Shown: positions 28,479-39,391 of the stretch, piece after piece
Position numbering within the stretch: position 1 is the stretch's first letter
How the letters are laid out: the number at the start of each line of letters is the position of its first letter
Assembly (NCBI RefSeq): GCF_000153725.1
Contig: NZ_DS022276.1
Location: 3,952,629-4,016,628 of the forward strand
Reading direction: 5' to 3'
DNA: 64,000 nucleotides
Source: Salipiger bermudensis HTCC2601
GTDB lineage: Bacteria; Pseudomonadota; Alphaproteobacteria; Rhodobacterales; Rhodobacteraceae
Program-made: the position numbers and the translations under genes
The notes under the pieces: model-generated
The model's input: only the letters and a program-made list of their open reading frames with translations
Database searches by the model: none
What the model was told of the DNA's origin: nothing

Positions 28479-31400
28479 TTACTGGCTGACGCTGGGGGGC
28501 GGGCGGCGGAAGATGTCACGGAAGATGCCCGGGGTGAAGGCCGAAAGCGGGTTCACCGAGACCTGCGGATCGCTGGCCGCGCCGCGCAGGTTGAAGTTGA
28601 AGCCGATCAGGCCCTCGCCCTTGCGGGCAAAGAGCTGGCCGATGCCGTTGAGGATATAGATCGGCGACAGCACGCCCTGCATGTCCATCCGCTTGTCGGC
28701 GAGGCTGTAGAACCCGTCCATCGAGATCCCCATCGAGGGGCCGATGGCGCTCGACCGGGTCAGCACCACCTGCCGCGGGCTCAGGCGGAAGCGCGCCTCG
28801 ACCTCGGTGAAATAGATCCCCGATCCGTTCAGCTCGTCGAGCAGCCCCACCACCGAGATCGCGTCAAGCAGCCCGGTGATGGCGGGCGCGTCCTGCAGCC
28901 GGGTCTCGCGGATCACGAGATTGCCGTCATAGGTGCCGTCCTGCCCGCGCACTGGCACCAGCGTGAGATCGAAGGTGCCGTCCTTGACGTTGTTGAACAC
29001 CCCGGCGCCGGCCAGCACGTCGCCGGCATCGCGGGCGCGGATGCGGATGGCGCTGCCGCCGTTCTGCGGCACCAACGCCCCGTTGATCTCGGCCCGGCCG
29101 AGATCGGCGGTGAAATCCCCGGTCAGCCCGCCGGCATCGCGGAATCGTCCCTCGAAGCCGGTGACCGCGATGCTGTCCGAGACCTGAAGCCGGTCGAGGC
29201 TGATCTGCATCGGCCCCGTCGCCGCGCCCCCGCTTCCGCCACCCTGCCCGAACGGCGCGCTGCGCATGTCGACCCGACCGCCGTTCAGGGTGATCGCCGG
29301 CGGCGCCCCGCGCCCCTGCGCCGTCAGCACCACGGAACTGTCGAGCCAGCCCCCGACCCGCAGCCGCGGCAATTCCAGCCGTCCGAAGCTGCCATCGGGG
29401 TTGAGCCGCACCCGCCCCTCCGCCTCGAGCCCCGCGCCCGACAGCGCCAGCCGCTCGATCTGCACCGGTTGCCCAAGCGCCCCGGTCACCTCGAGCGCGC
29501 CGGTCTGCTGCTGCGAGAGTCGCCAGCCGAGCTGCGGCAGCGACAGGCCCACCCCGGCCAGCGACGAGTTCAGCGCAAAGCGCGGCGTCTCGCCCGGCGC
29601 GAGATCGATGCTCAGCGCCGCGCGTCCCTGCCCCGAGATCGTCCCCGGCGCCAGCGTCAGCCCCAGCGCCTGCGCCACCGGCTCGGACAGCACGATCCCG
29701 CCCTCGACCGAGCTGCCGGCACCGGGCTCGAGCGATTGCGACCAGCCGCCCTCGAAGGGCACGCCGTCGAAATCCACCGCGCCCGAGATCGTCACCCGGT
29801 CATCATCGACCGCCAGCGCCAGCCGCTCGGCAGCCAGCGTCTTGCCCGCCACCACCTGGTCGCTCGAGACGTCGCTCAGCGTGCCGGTGATGTCGATCGT
29901 CATGTCCTCGCGCTTCACGCCCTTCATCAAGGGCATCAAGATGGTGCCGCCGATCTCGACATCGCCATCTCCCAACGCCACCGGCCTGCGGGCCTTCTGC
30001 ATGATCTCGAGCTTGGGGCTGTCGATGTACGAGAGCGCCGCCACCAGAGGACCACGCGCCGAAAGCGTCAACTCGCCGGTGGCGGGCTTCTCGCGCATGT
30101 CGCGGATCACGAAGCGGCTTCCCGCCCCTTCAATCTCTCCGCCCTCGGGCGGGATCACCTTGCCGGCCTCGACGGTGACTGCGAGCCGGTGGTCGTAGAT
30201 CGTGAGCTGCCCCTCGGCCCCGGTGAGCCGCGGCAGGTTGCGCGCGTAGGTCAGCTCGCCCCCGGTGATGCGCGCGTCGATATAGGTTTCCGGCTTCTCT
30301 CCCGGCGCCTTGCGCACCGAGAAGATGCCATCCTCGATGCCGCCGGCATGGACGTTGTCGGCCACCCATTTGCGCGGCTTGTCCTGGATCCGTTCCGGCC
30401 AGTAGGACAGCAGCGTCTCGTGATCCATCTGCGCGATCTGTCCGTCGAGCGCCAGCCGCCAGCCCTCGCTCTCGGCGCTCAGCTCGCCGGAAAGCCGCAG
30501 TGGCAGGGCCGGGTCGCTGCTGCGGAAGCGACCAAGCTCGAAGCGGAACGGCGCAAAGCCCAGCCGCCAGTCAAGCTCGGCCCCGTCGAGCGTGAAGGGC
30601 GTGTCGAAGATGCCCTCCGCATCGGCCTCGAAGCGGCTTACCCGGAACTGGCCGGTCATGCCGTCGGGCCAGCCGGTCTCGGCGCCGTGCAGCACCGCAC
30701 GCCCGTCCGAGATCACCGTGCCGACGGCGCTCTGGACGGTGATCTCGTCGAAGCTCAGCGCCTGACTGGCCGGATCATAGGAGAAATAGGTGCGCGCCAG
30801 CCCGAACGGGATCGGCTGGGTGCGGGGGTTGGGCTGCAGAACGCCTGCGCCGATCTGCAGCGTCGCGTTCAGCGCGCCAAGCTCGCCGGTCTCGGTCATG
30901 GTGCCGCGCAGCGCCCCCGAGATCGGTGCCCTGAGGCCGCTTAGCCAGACCAGCGCCGGGCTCTGGGTCGCGATGTCCTGCGCCGGCAGCGCGCTGAGGT
31001 TCATGCCGAACTGCGCCGATTGCTCACCGATCACGCTCTCCGCGTTGAGCGCCAGCGTCGCCGCGACATCGCCGGCCCCAAGCAACGCCACATCCCCCGC
31101 GAGCCGCAGCGTGCCGTCCTCGCGTGTCAGGCTCAGCCGGCCGCCATCCGCGGTCCAGCCGCGCCCCGCGCGGGCGTCCTCGTAGCGAATGGTCAGCGCC
31201 TCGGCCTCGATGCGGCGCAGGCTGTCGAACCGCGGATCCGACAGCGCCGCGTCGATCTGCGCGATAATCGTCGGGATGTCCGGGGCCTTGGTGTCGGAGG
31301 AGAACGCATCGCCAAGCGCCAGCCCGACCCTGCCCTCCCGGTCGCGGCGCAGGCTCATGCTGGCCCCGGCAAGGCTCACCCGGCCGAGCTGCAGCTCGCC

Positions 31401-31772
31401 ACGCAGCAGCGGCAGCGGATCGAGCCCGGCGCGCAGATCCGCCAGCGTTGCCACCGGCACGCCGTCGCTGGTCTGCAGGTCCACATCCGAAAGCACCACC
31501 CGGGCCAGACCGTCCCGCTCGACCAGAACCGACACGTCGCCGAAATCGATGGTCAGGCCCGGTAGCGCCTCGTCGAGTCGCGCTTCGATGCTCTCTCGCA
31601 GCCAGTCCGGGGCCGAAAGGGGCCGGCCCACCAGCACCAGCGCCGCGCCCCCCGCGATCAGCGCCAGCACCATGACGACCAGGAGCCCCCCGGCCAGCAG
31701 GCGCAGGCCGCGACGCCGCTTGCGCGCCGGCGGCGCGGCAGGTTCCGGCGTCTCGTGGTCCTCTGTGGTCAC
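28479..31772 (-). CDS. AsmA-like/DUF3971 envelope protein
   Basis: This 1097-residue protein has a basic N-terminus, one membrane helix (about 22-45, [23 protein letters not shown] in part) and a very long periplasmic region rich in beta-strand repeats. The C-terminus ([33 protein letters not shown]) is the AsmA_2-like end. Such proteins (YhdP, TamB, AsmA) are thought to bridge the membranes and move phospholipids. The start is taken as GTG at 31772; the open frame upstream runs through the divergent peroxiredoxin gene and is not coding. Confidence 0.82.
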   Translation of the reverse strand: MTTEDHETPEPAAPPARKRRRGLRLLAGGLLVVMVLALIAGGAALVLVGRPLSAPDWLRESIEARLDEALPGLTIDFGDVSVLVERDGLARVVLSDVDLQTSDGVPVATLADLRAGLDPLPLLRGELQLGRVSLAGASMSLRRDREGRVGLALGDAFSSDTKAPDIPTIIAQIDAALSDPRFDSLRRIEAEALTIRYEDARAGRGWTADGGRLSLTREDGTLRLAGDVALLGAGDVAATLALNAESVIGEQSAQFGMNLSALPAQDIATQSPALVWLSGLRAPISGALRGTMTETGELGALNATLQIGAGVLQPNPRTQPIPFGLARTYFSYDPASQALSFDEITVQSAVGTVISDGRAVLHGAETGWPDGMTGQFRVSRFEADAEGIFDTPFTLDGAELDWRLGFAPFRFELGRFRSSDPALPLRLSGELSAESEGWRLALDGQIAQMDHETLLSYWPERIQDKPRKWVADNVHAGGIEDGIFSVRKAPGEKPETYIDARITGGELTYARNLPRLTGAEGQLTIYDHRLAVTVEAGKVIPPEGGEIEGAGSRFVIRDMREKPATGELTLSARGPLVAALSYIDSPKLEIMQKARRPVALGDGDVEIGGTILMPLMKGVKREDMTIDITGTLSDVSSDQVVAGKTLAAERLALAVDDDRVTISGAVDFDGVPFEGGWSQSLEPGAGSSVEGGIVLSEPVAQALGLTLAPGTISGQGRAALSIDLAPGETPRFALNSSLAGVGLSLPQLGWRLSQQQTGALEVTGALGQPVQIERLALSGAGLEAEGRVRLNPDGSFGRLELPRLRVGGWLDSSVVLTAQGRGAPPAITLNGGRVDMRSAPFGQGGGSGGAATGPMQISLDRLQVSDSIAVTGFEGRFRDAGGLTGDFTADLGRAEINGALVPQNGGSAIRIRARDAGDVLAGAGVFNNVKDGTFDLTLVPVRGQDGTYDGNLVIRETRLQDAPAITGLLDAISVVGLLDELNGSGIYFTEVEARFRLSPRQVVLTRSSAIGPSMGISMDGFYSLADKRMDMQGVLSPIYILNGIGQLFARKGEGLIGFNFNLRGAASDPQVSVNPLSAFTPGIFRDIFRRPPPSVSQ

Positions 31773-31862
31773 TGGTGATGCGGCCCGTTGCTTTGCTTTG
31801 TGTTCACGGCGTTCTACACCGAAGGTCAGGAATTGAGAAACAGCAAGACCGGAGCCTTCGAC

Positions 31863-32315
31863 ATGAGCGACATCGCCCCCGACTTCACCCTGCCCTCGAC
31901 CGAGGGCGCCGACGTCACCCTTTCGGCCCTGCGCCCCGCCCCCGTGGTGCTGTTCTTCTACCCGCGCGACGACACCTCGGGCTGCACCAAGGAGAACGAG
32001 GAGTTCAGCGCCCTGCTGCCGGAGTTCGAGGCCGCGGGGATCAAGGTCTTCGGCCTGTCGAAGGACAGCCTCGCCAGCCACGAGAAATTCATGAAGAAGA
32101 AGGCGCTGACCGTGCCGCTGCTCTCCGACGAAGGCTCCGAGGTCTGCGAGGCCTACGACGTCTGGAAGGAGAAAAAGATGTACGGCAAGACCTTCATGGG
32201 GATCGAGCGCAGCACCTTCGTAATCGACGCCGAGGGCAAGATCGCCAAGGAATGGCGCAAGGTGAAGGTGCCGGGCCATGCCGCCGAGGTGCTCGAGGCC
32301 GCCAAGGCGCTCTGA
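31863..32315 (+). CDS. bcp: Thiol peroxidase of the Bcp/PrxQ family
   Basis: This 150-residue peroxiredoxin reduces peroxides with thioredoxin. The peroxidatic cysteine is in YPRDDTSGCTKENEEF. The resolving cysteine five residues later, found in E. coli Bcp, is replaced (NEEF), so this is a 1-Cys or atypical form; another Cys occurs in EVCEAYD. The ATG at 31863 begins MSDIAPDFTLPSTEG. It is divergent from the AsmA-like gene and 34 bp ahead of the ferritin-like gene. Confidence 0.92.
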   Translation: MSDIAPDFTLPSTEGADVTLSALRPAPVVLFFYPRDDTSGCTKENEEFSALLPEFEAAGIKVFGLSKDSLASHEKFMKKKALTVPLLSDEGSEVCEAYDVWKEKKMYGKTFMGIERSTFVIDAEGKIAKEWRKVKVPGHAAEVLEAAKAL

Positions 32316-32349
32316 GAGACGGATGGCGGACGCGAAAGGACAGGCCGGC

Positions 32350-33159
32350 ATGACCAAGACCCTGAGCGAGATGGCGGTGGAGGTGCTCACCACCGCCGAC
32401 GGGCGCGCCAAGACAGCGTTGAGCCATGCACATGCGAACGCATGGCGCGCCGCGCGCGAGGCCGGCACGCCGATCCCGTTGGGAAAGGCCGCGCCGCCGC
32501 TGCGCCCGTCACGCCCCGAAAAGCCCGAGCTTCTCGATCCGCGCGACGTGCCCAAGCGCAAGCCCGGCTCGGAAAAGGGCCGCATCGCGCTGCTGCACGC
32601 GGTGGCGCATATCGAGCTCAACGCCGTCGACCTGCACTGGGACATCATCGCCCGCTTCACCGACACGCGCTTCCCGCTCGGCTTCTACGACGACTGGGTG
32701 CGCGCGGCGGACGAGGAGTCCAAGCATTTTAACCTGATGTGCGACTGTCTCGAGGCGCAGGGCAGCTTCTACGGTGCCCTGCCCGCCCATGCCGGCATGT
32801 GGCGCGCCGCCGAAGACACCGCCGAGGACCTGCTGGGCCGCCTTGCCGTGGTTCCAATGGTACTCGAGGCGCGCGGGCTCGACGTGACGCCCGGCATGAT
32901 AGACCTGTTCCGCCGCGCAGGCGCCGACGATGCCGTGGCCGCGCTCGAGACCATCTACGCCGAAGAGGTCGGCCACGTGGCCTATGGCTCAAAGTGGTTC
33001 CACTTCCTCTGCGGCCGCCACGAGCTCGACCCCAAGGACGTGTTCCACGATCTCGTGCGGCGCTATTTCCACAGCACGCTGAAGCCGCCCTTCAACGACG
33101 AGAAGCGCGCCGAAGCGGGTCTGCCGCTGGATTTCTACTGGCCTCTGGCCGAGGAATAA
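32350..33159 (+). CDS. Ferritin-like DUF455 protein
   Basis: This 269-residue protein of the DUF455 ferritin-like group has di-iron ligands plausible in AHIELNAVDLHWD (Glu, His), ADEESKHFNL (Glu-x-x-His) and YAEEVGHVAYG (Glu-x-x-His). The family contains MiaE-like four-helix bundles, but its reaction is not known. An in-frame ATG at 32323 would add nine residues. It is probably co-transcribed with bcp, which hints at an oxidative-stress link. Confidence 0.88.
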   Translation: MTKTLSEMAVEVLTTADGRAKTALSHAHANAWRAAREAGTPIPLGKAAPPLRPSRPEKPELLDPRDVPKRKPGSEKGRIALLHAVAHIELNAVDLHWDIIARFTDTRFPLGFYDDWVRAADEESKHFNLMCDCLEAQGSFYGALPAHAGMWRAAEDTAEDLLGRLAVVPMVLEARGLDVTPGMIDLFRRAGADDAVAALETIYAEEVGHVAYGSKWFHFLCGRHELDPKDVFHDLVRRYFHSTLKPPFNDEKRAEAGLPLDFYWPLAEE

Positions 33160-33381
33160 TCGCTTGCAGGCGAACGTCCCGGGCAACAATGACGAAATAT
33201 TGAGCGCCCGGAACCCCTTGGTGTCGGCGGTTTTTCGCCACCCAAGCGCGATTCCGCCGCGGCAAAACCACGGCAAGCCCAAAATTGTTGCGATTTTGTC
33301 GCTGCCTCTTTACCCCCTTGCCAAGACGTCGGGTGGGGAACCGGCGCATTGGAACTTGGACGGGAACAGGGGACAAATACG

Positions 33382-34692
33382 GTGAGAACGCGTTTCGCGA
33401 TCAGAACCCATGCGCTGCTAGAGCGCGTTTTTCCAGAACGTCGGGTGTTTCTGAAATCGGACACCGACACACGCTTCATCCGGCTGCGCTCGGAGACGCA
33501 GGCCGTGGCCGCTCTCGGAGCGGGCCTGGTGGTCGCCTGGACCATCGTCGCCACTGCGATCCTGCTGATGGACAGCATCAGCGCCGGGAACTTCCGGGAA
33601 CAGGCCAAGCGCGACCAGATCACCTACCAGCGCCGGCTCAACGAGCTCTCGCAAGAGCGTGACACCCGCACGGCGGAATCGCTCGCCGCGCAGGAACGCT
33701 TCAGCACAGCGCTCGAGCAGGTTTCGGCGATGCAGGGCAAGCTGCTCGACAGCGAGGCCCGCCGGCGCGAGCTCGAGACCGGCATCGATGTGATCCAGGC
33801 CACGCTGCGCGAGACCATGAAAGAGCGCGAGGATGTCAATGACCGCCTCGCCGCACTCGAGACCCAGATCGAGGGGGGCGACGTGGCCGTCGCTGGCGGC
33901 AACGAGGCGGATGGCACGCTCGACCTGCTGGCCGAGGCACTGGCCCGGACCGCCGAGGAGCGCGACCAGGTGGTCGCCGATGCGCAGGACGCGCTGGTGC
34001 GCGCCGACGAGATCGCCACCGAGCTGCGCCTGATGGAAGAGAAGAACGACCGCATCTTCCGCCAGCTCGAAGAGGCGATGACCGTCTCGGTCAAGCCGCT
34101 CGACAAGATGTTCTCCGATGCCGGGATGGACCCCGACCGCATCATCAGCCAGGTTCGCCGCGGCTATTCCGGCCAGGGAGGCCCTCTGACCCCGCTGACC
34201 TTCTCGACCCGCGGCGAGGAACCCTCCGCCGACATGGAGCGTGCCAACCGCATCCTCGGCGAGATGGACAAGCTCAACCTCTACCGCATCGCCGCCGAGA
34301 AGGCGCCCTTCGCCACGCCGCTGAAGGATCCCTTCCGCTTCACCTCGGGCTTCGGCCGCCGCTGGGGCCGCCTGCACGCGGGCACCGATTTCGCCGCGCC
34401 GCATGGCACGCCGATCTACTCGACCGCCGATGGCGTCGTGACCCATGCGGGCTGGATGTCGGGCTATGGCCGGCTGGTAAAGATCAAGCACGAGTTCGGA
34501 ATCGAGACCCGCTACGCGCACATGTCCAAAATCCGCGTGAAGGTCGGCCAAAGGGTCTCGCGCGGGGACCGTGTTGGTGATATGGGAAATACCGGACGGT
34601 CGACCGGGACGCATCTTCATTACGAGGTCCGCGTCGGAGGCGAACCTGTGAACCCCATGATCTACATCAAGGCTGCAAACGATGTTTTCTAA
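33382..34692 (+). CDS. M23-family peptidoglycan endopeptidase, membrane-anchored
   Basis: About 436 residues: one N-terminal membrane helix (near residue 40-60), a long coiled-coil region (about 75-220) and a C-terminal LytM/M23 domain with zinc ligands in HAGTDFAAP and GTHLHYEVR. It should cleave peptide cross-links in the cell wall, or regulate cleavage. I chose GTG 33382 (AGGGGA upstream); a TTG at 33349 would add 11 residues. It overlaps the bactofilin gene by 11 bp, the layout seen where bactofilins localise a wall hydrolase to shape the cell. Confidence 0.9.
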   Translation: MRTRFAIRTHALLERVFPERRVFLKSDTDTRFIRLRSETQAVAALGAGLVVAWTIVATAILLMDSISAGNFREQAKRDQITYQRRLNELSQERDTRTAESLAAQERFSTALEQVSAMQGKLLDSEARRRELETGIDVIQATLRETMKEREDVNDRLAALETQIEGGDVAVAGGNEADGTLDLLAEALARTAEERDQVVADAQDALVRADEIATELRLMEEKNDRIFRQLEEAMTVSVKPLDKMFSDAGMDPDRIISQVRRGYSGQGGPLTPLTFSTRGEEPSADMERANRILGEMDKLNLYRIAAEKAPFATPLKDPFRFTSGFGRRWGRLHAGTDFAAPHGTPIYSTADGVVTHAGWMSGYGRLVKIKHEFGIETRYAHMSKIRVKVGQRVSRGDRVGDMGNTGRSTGTHLHYEVRVGGEPVNPMIYIKAANDVF

Positions 34693-35209
34693 GAGCAAGA
34701 TCAACGAGCCCGGCCCCAAGGCCGAGGACAACGCACCGAAGCCGGCCGCCGAAGCTCCGCGCGCGCCCAGCGGCGACTTCAAGCCGTCGACCCCGCCGAA
34801 GGCGAAGCCGCCGGCATCGGTGCTGTCGAGCGATCTTCACATCACCGGCAACCTCAAGACCACCGGCGACATCCAGGTCGAAGGCACGGTCGAGGGCGAC
34901 ATCCGCGCCCACCTGCTGACCATCGGCGAGAGCGCCACCATCAAGGGCGAAGTCGTCGCCGACGACGTCGTCATCAACGGCCGCATCGTCGGCCGCGTGC
35001 GTGGCCTCAAGGTCCGCCTCACCGCCACCGCGCGGGTCGAGGGCGACATCATCCACAAGACCATCGCGATCGAGAGCGGCGCGCATTTCGAAGGCTCCGT
35101 GCAGCGTCAGGACGACCCGCTGTCGTCCCGCGGCAAAGGCGCCCCCGCCCCGGCGGCAGCACCGGCCCAGCAGCAGGCACCGGCAGCTCCGCAGGGTCAG
35201 GGCAGCTAA
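34682..35209 (+). CDS. Bactofilin cytoskeletal protein
   Basis: This 175-residue protein has a disordered Pro/Ala/Lys-rich N-terminus (1-47), a right-handed beta-helix core of the bactofilin (DUF583) fold (about 48-148, with repeats such as GNLKTTGDIQVEGTVEGDI) and a Pro/Ala/Gln tail. Bactofilins polymerise without nucleotide on the inner membrane and position partner enzymes. Its start lies inside the M23 gene, so the two are translationally coupled. A strong terminator follows. Confidence 0.95.
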   Translation: MFSKSKINEPGPKAEDNAPKPAAEAPRAPSGDFKPSTPPKAKPPASVLSSDLHITGNLKTTGDIQVEGTVEGDIRAHLLTIGESATIKGEVVADDVVINGRIVGRVRGLKVRLTATARVEGDIIHKTIAIESGAHFEGSVQRQDDPLSSRGKGAPAPAAAPAQQQAPAAPQGQGS

Positions 35210-35234
35210 GCTCTCCCCTCCGAAGGTCATTCGA

Positions 35235-35266
35235 AACGCCGGGCCCCGCGCCCGGCGTTTTCTTTT
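35235..35266 (+). terminator. Terminator of the M23-bactofilin operon
   Basis: AACGCCGGGC-CCCGC-GCCCGGCGTT is followed by TTCTTTT, 26 bp after the bactofilin stop. Confidence 0.85.
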
Positions 35267-35320
35267 GCGCCACCGAGATGCGGCATGCTGCGCTCATCCG
35301 GACAGCCAGTCGCGAACACG

Positions 35321-35349
35321 AAAACGGCGCCGCAATCGCTTGCGGCGCC
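35321..35349 (-). terminator. Terminator of lon
   Basis: On the minus strand, GGCGCCGCAA-GCGA-TTGCGGCGCC is followed by GTTTTCG, 27 bp beyond the lon stop. Confidence 0.85.
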
Positions 35350-35375
35350 GCCTCATTTTCCGGTTGGGACCAGCC

Positions 35376-37781
35376 TCAGTGCGCGGTCGCGCCCGCGGCC
35401 GTGTCTTCGCCCTTGGCCAGGGCCGCGGCGGCCTCTTCGGCCTCCTCGTCCCACTCGATGGGCTCGGGCTTGCCGATCAGCGCAATCTCGAGCACTTCCG
35501 ACACGTGCTTGACGGGGATGATCTCGAGCCCCTCCTTCACGTTGTCGGGCAGCTCGGCCAGATCCTTCTCGTTCTCTTCGGGAATGAGAACGGTCTTGAT
35601 CCCGCCGCGCAGCGCCGCGAGCAGCTTCTCTTTCAGGCCCCCGATGGCCGAGGCGTTGCCCCGCAGCGTGACCTCGCCGGTCATGGCGATGTCCTTGCGG
35701 ACCGGCAGCCCGGTGAGCACCGAGACGATCGCCGTCACCATCGCAAGACCGGCCGAGGGGCCATCCTTGGGCGTCGCGCCATCGGGCACGTGCACGTGGA
35801 TGTCCCACTTGTCGAAGCGCGGCGGCTTGACCCCGATCTGCGGCGCGATGGAGCGCACATAGGAGGACGCGGCCTCGATGCTCTCCTTCATCACGTCGCC
35901 GAGTTTACCGGTGGTCTTCATGCGCCCCTTGCCGGGCAGCTTCAGCGCCTCGATGTGCAGCAGGTCGCCCCCCACGGAGGTGTAGGCAAGCCCCGTCACA
36001 ACGCCGATCTGGCTCTCGTCCTCGGCCAGGCCGTAGCGGTACTTCCGAACGCCGAGGAAATCGTCGAGGTTCTCCGGCGTCACCGTGACCTCTTCGGTCT
36101 CCTTCTTGACGATCTTGGTCACCGCCTTGCGGGCCAGGCGCGCGATTTCGCGCTCGAGGTTCCGCACCCCGGCCTCGCGGGTGTAGTAGCGCACAATGTC
36201 GGTCAGCGCTTCGTCGGTGAGCGTGAACTCGCCCTTCTTGAGCCCGTGGGCCTTGATCTGCTTGCTCAGCAGGTGGCGCTTGGCGATCTCGGTCTTCTCG
36301 TCCTCGGTGTAGCCCGAGAGCGGGATGATCTCCATCCGGTCAAGCAGCGGCCCCGGCATGTTGTACGAGTTCGACGTGGTGACGAACATCACGTTCGAAA
36401 GGTCGTACTCCACTTCGAGATAGTGATCGACGAAGGTGCCGTTCTGCTCGGGGTCGAGCACTTCCAGCATTGCCGAGGCCGGGTCGCCACGGAAGTCCTG
36501 CCCCATCTTGTCGATCTCGTCGAGCAGGATGAGCGGGTTCGTGGTCTTGGCCTTCTTCAGCGCCTGGATGATCTTGCCCGGCATCGAGCCGATATAGGTC
36601 CGGCGGTGACCGCGGATCTCGGACTCGTCGCGCACGCCACCCAGCGAGATGCGGATGAACTCGCGCCCGGTGGCCTTGGCCATCGACTTGCCGAGCGAGG
36701 TCTTACCGACACCCGGAGGGCCGACGAGACAGAGGATCGGGCCCTTGAGCTTCTGGCTGCGCGCCTGCACCGCGAGATACTCGACGATGCGTTCCTTGAC
36801 CTTCTCGAGGCTGTAGTGATCGTGATCGAGCACGTCCTGCGCCCGGCCCAGATCCTTCTTCACGCGCGACTTGGTGCCCCACGGGATCGACAGCATCCAG
36901 TCGAGATAGTTGCGCACCACGGTGGCCTCGGCCGACATGGGCGACATGTTGCGCAGCTTCTTGAGCTCGGCATCGGCCTTCTCGCGGGCCTCTTTCGACA
37001 GCTTCGTGGCCTCGATGCGCTCGGCCAGTTCGTTGACCTCGTTCTGGCCATCCTCGCCATCGCCGAGTTCCTTCTGAATGGCCTTCATCTGCTCATTCAG
37101 GTAGTACTCGCGCTGGGTCTTCTCCATCTGGCTCTTGACGCGGGTCTTGATCTTTTTCTCGACCTGCAGAACCGACAGCTCACCCTGCATCAGGCCATAG
37201 ACCTTCTCCAGCCGCTCGCTGATCGGCAGCGTCTCCAGAAGCTCCTGCTTCTGCTCCACCTCGATGCCGAGATGGCCCGCGACGAGGTCGGCCAGCTTCG
37301 CCGGCTCGGTGGTCTCGGAGACCGCCGAGAGCGCCTCTTCGGGGATGTTCTTCTTGACCTTCGCGTAGCGCTCGAACTCTTCACCGACGGTGCGCACAAG
37401 CGCCTGGATGGCGGCGGGATCGCCGGGCATCTCGGACACGTGCTCGGCCTTGGCCTCGAAGAACTCCTCGTTCTCGAGATACTCGGTGATCTTCACGCGG
37501 CTCTGGCCCTCGACCAGCACCTTGACGGTGCCGTCGGGCAGCTTGAGCAGCTGCAGCACGTTGGCCAGCACGCCGGCGCGGTAGATGCCGTCGCTGGTCG
37601 GGTCGTCGACCGCGGGGTCGATCTGGGCGGCAAGCAGGATCTGCTTGTCGTCGGCCATGACCTCCTCGAGTGCCTTCACCGACTTCTCGCGCCCCACGAA
37701 GAGCGGCACGATCATGTGCGGGAACACGACGATGTCGCGCAGCGGCAGCACGGGATAGGAGGAATTGAGAGGCTGTTGCAT
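35376..37781 (-). CDS. lon: ATP-dependent protease Lon
   Basis: This 801-residue AAA+ serine protease degrades misfolded and regulatory proteins. The N-terminal substrate domain begins [13 protein letters not shown]. Walker A is [11 protein letters not shown], Walker B is [12 protein letters not shown], and the protease domain has the catalytic Ser in PKDGPSAG with the Lys in the following helix ([11 protein letters not shown]). The start at 37781 has AAGGA 6 bases upstream; an ATG two codons earlier abuts it. The C-terminal tail is Glu/Ala-rich. I see no heat-shock promoter clearly enough to claim one. Confidence 0.97.
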   Translation of the reverse strand: MQQPLNSSYPVLPLRDIVVFPHMIVPLFVGREKSVKALEEVMADDKQILLAAQIDPAVDDPTSDGIYRAGVLANVLQLLKLPDGTVKVLVEGQSRVKITEYLENEEFFEAKAEHVSEMPGDPAAIQALVRTVGEEFERYAKVKKNIPEEALSAVSETTEPAKLADLVAGHLGIEVEQKQELLETLPISERLEKVYGLMQGELSVLQVEKKIKTRVKSQMEKTQREYYLNEQMKAIQKELGDGEDGQNEVNELAERIEATKLSKEAREKADAELKKLRNMSPMSAEATVVRNYLDWMLSIPWGTKSRVKKDLGRAQDVLDHDHYSLEKVKERIVEYLAVQARSQKLKGPILCLVGPPGVGKTSLGKSMAKATGREFIRISLGGVRDESEIRGHRRTYIGSMPGKIIQALKKAKTTNPLILLDEIDKMGQDFRGDPASAMLEVLDPEQNGTFVDHYLEVEYDLSNVMFVTTSNSYNMPGPLLDRMEIIPLSGYTEDEKTEIAKRHLLSKQIKAHGLKKGEFTLTDEALTDIVRYYTREAGVRNLEREIARLARKAVTKIVKKETEEVTVTPENLDDFLGVRKYRYGLAEDESQIGVVTGLAYTSVGGDLLHIEALKLPGKGRMKTTGKLGDVMKESIEAASSYVRSIAPQIGVKPPRFDKWDIHVHVPDGATPKDGPSAGLAMVTAIVSVLTGLPVRKDIAMTGEVTLRGNASAIGGLKEKLLAALRGGIKTVLIPEENEKDLAELPDNVKEGLEIIPVKHVSEVLEIALIGKPEPIEWDEEAEEAAAALAKGEDTAAGATAH

Positions 37782-38014
37782 TAGCATTCCTTCGTCTTGG
37801 CAGGATGGCCCGGCCCCGGTTCTCCGGCGGCTCCCGCCATCCCCTGTCTCGGAGCTTTAAGGTGGGGTCGTGCCCTTCGGAAATCAACCGCGCCACCCTC
37901 CGGTCGACGCAGCATGACGAAGCGGGCCAGCGGCTGCAAGGCGACTTTTGCGTGACGGTGGCGAAAACGCGGACCCGAACCGGCACCACGCCGCACGGCT
38001 GCACAAGGAGGAAC

Positions 38015-38040
38015 GGATGCGGCCCGTCAGGGCCGCATCC
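38015..38040 (-). terminator. Hairpin after the 57-residue gene
   Basis: A perfect 11-bp stem, GGATGCGGCCC with GGGCCGCATCC, and a 4-base loop lie 10 bp beyond the stop of the small gene. Only a weak T-content follows (GTTCCTCCTTG). Confidence 0.55.
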
Positions 38041-38050
38041 GCCGGTTCGC

Positions 38051-38224
38051 TCAGGTCTCGGGCGCGTCCTTGCCCTGCGACTGTGCGGCTTTCATCCGCG
38101 CCAGAAGCTCGGCCTTGCCTGCCTTGCCGGCAGTGGCGACCTTGCCCTTGGGCGCGTCCTTGTGGCGGTCGTAGCGCGGGGCGTTGCTGCCCGGGCGCGC
38201 GCCGCCCGATTTCGAGTAATCCAT
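38051..38224 (-). CDS. Small basic protein, 57 residues
   Basis: The frame starts MDYSKSGGARPGSNAPRYDR and continues Lys/Ala-rich (KGKVATAGKAGKAELLARMK) to end KDAPET. It has good codon use for this genome, a ribosome-site-like AAGGAG 7 bases before the ATG, and a hairpin downstream. No Cys, membrane segment or known domain. The composition suggests a nucleic-acid or ribosome-associated small protein, but that is a guess. Confidence 0.7.
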   Translation of the reverse strand: MDYSKSGGARPGSNAPRYDRHKDAPKGKVATAGKAGKAELLARMKAAQSQGKDAPET

Positions 38225-38296
38225 GTTCCGGCTCCTTGCCGCGAGTGCAGGCCCGTCTCATGCCGCAAGGCGCGGGCCCGCACAAGCATAACCGGA

Positions 38297-39391
38297 TCAG
38301 GCCGCCTCGTCTTCCAGCGTCGGATAGTCGATCAGGCCCTCGGCGCCACCACCGTAGAAGGTGCTCTGGTCACCCTCGTTGAGCGGCGCCTCCCGGCGCA
38401 GGCGGTCGACCAGATCCGGGTTCGCGATGAACGGCCGTCCGAAGGCCACCAGATCCGCCTTGCCCTCGGCCACGGCACTGACCGCCATTTCGCGATCATA
38501 GCCGTTGTTGCCCATGTAGGGTCCCTCGAAGAGCTTGCGCAGGGCGTCGATGCTCTGGCCTTCCTCGAGCTCGCGCGAGCCGCCGGTGGCGCCTTCGACC
38601 ATGTGCAGATAGGCGAGGCCATAGGCGTTGAGCTTGGGCACCACGTATTCGAAATCCGCCTGAGGATCGGCATCGTCGATGCCGTTCGCCGGCGAGAAGG
38701 GCGACAGGCGCAGGCCGGTGCGGTCGCCGCCGATCTCGTCGGTCACTGCATCGAGCACCTCGAAGAGGAAGCGGGCGCGGTTCTCGATCGCGCCGCCATA
38801 GGCGTCGTCACGCCGGTTGGCGCCGGTCTTGAGGAACTGGTCGATCAGGTAGCCATTGGCGCCGTGCACCTCGACCCCGTCGAACCCGGCCTTGATCGCC
38901 AGCGCGGCAGCCTTGCGGTAATCCTCGACCGTGGCCCTGATCTCGGCCTCGGTCAGGGCGCGCGGCTCGGACGTGTCCTCAAAGCCGTTCTGCGTGAAGG
39001 TCTGCACGCCTGCGGCAATCGCCGAGGGCGCCACCGGCGCCTGCCCGTCCGGCTGCAGCGAGGTGTGCGAGATGCGGCCCACATGCCAGAGCTGCACGAC
39101 GATCTTGCCGCCGGCCTCGTGCACCGCGTCGGTCACGCGCTTCCACGCCGCGGCCTGCGCCTCGGTGTGGATGCCCGGCGTCTGGATATAGCCCTTGCCG
39201 GCGGGCGAGATCTGCGTCGCCTCGGTGATGATCAGGCCGGCGCCGGCGCGCTGGCGGTAATACTCCACATGCAGGTCGTTGACGGTGCCGTCCTCATCGT
39301 CGGCACGGTTGCGGGTCAGCGGCGCCATCACGATGCGATTGCTCATCGCGATGCCACCGGCGGTAAACTTGCTGAACAGGGCTTCGGTCAT
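38297..39391 (-). CDS. Alkene reductase (old yellow enzyme family)
   Basis: This 364-residue FMN-dependent TIM-barrel ene-reductase resembles NemA. It shows MSNRIVMAPLTRNRAD near the N-terminus, the active-site block QLWHVGRISH, the substrate-binding GVEVHGANGYLIDQFLK and the FMN phosphate site DLVAFGRPFIANPDL. It uses NAD(P)H to reduce activated C=C bonds or nitro compounds, typically in detoxification. I start at ATG 39391, 7 bases after AAGGA; an ATG six bases earlier abuts that site. Confidence 0.93.
   Translation of the reverse strand: MTEALFSKFTAGGIAMSNRIVMAPLTRNRADDEDGTVNDLHVEYYRQRAGAGLIITEATQISPAGKGYIQTPGIHTEAQAAAWKRVTDAVHEAGGKIVVQLWHVGRISHTSLQPDGQAPVAPSAIAAGVQTFTQNGFEDTSEPRALTEAEIRATVEDYRKAAALAIKAGFDGVEVHGANGYLIDQFLKTGANRRDDAYGGAIENRARFLFEVLDAVTDEIGGDRTGLRLSPFSPANGIDDADPQADFEYVVPKLNAYGLAYLHMVEGATGGSRELEEGQSIDALRKLFEGPYMGNNGYDREMAVSAVAEGKADLVAFGRPFIANPDLVDRLRREAPLNEGDQSTFYGGGAEGLIDYPTLEDEAA

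Noticed and set aside
31773-32666. N-terminal extension of the AsmA-like protein through the peroxiredoxin gene
   Set aside because: It is antisense to bcp and the ferritin-like gene; a normal membrane-anchor start exists at 31772.
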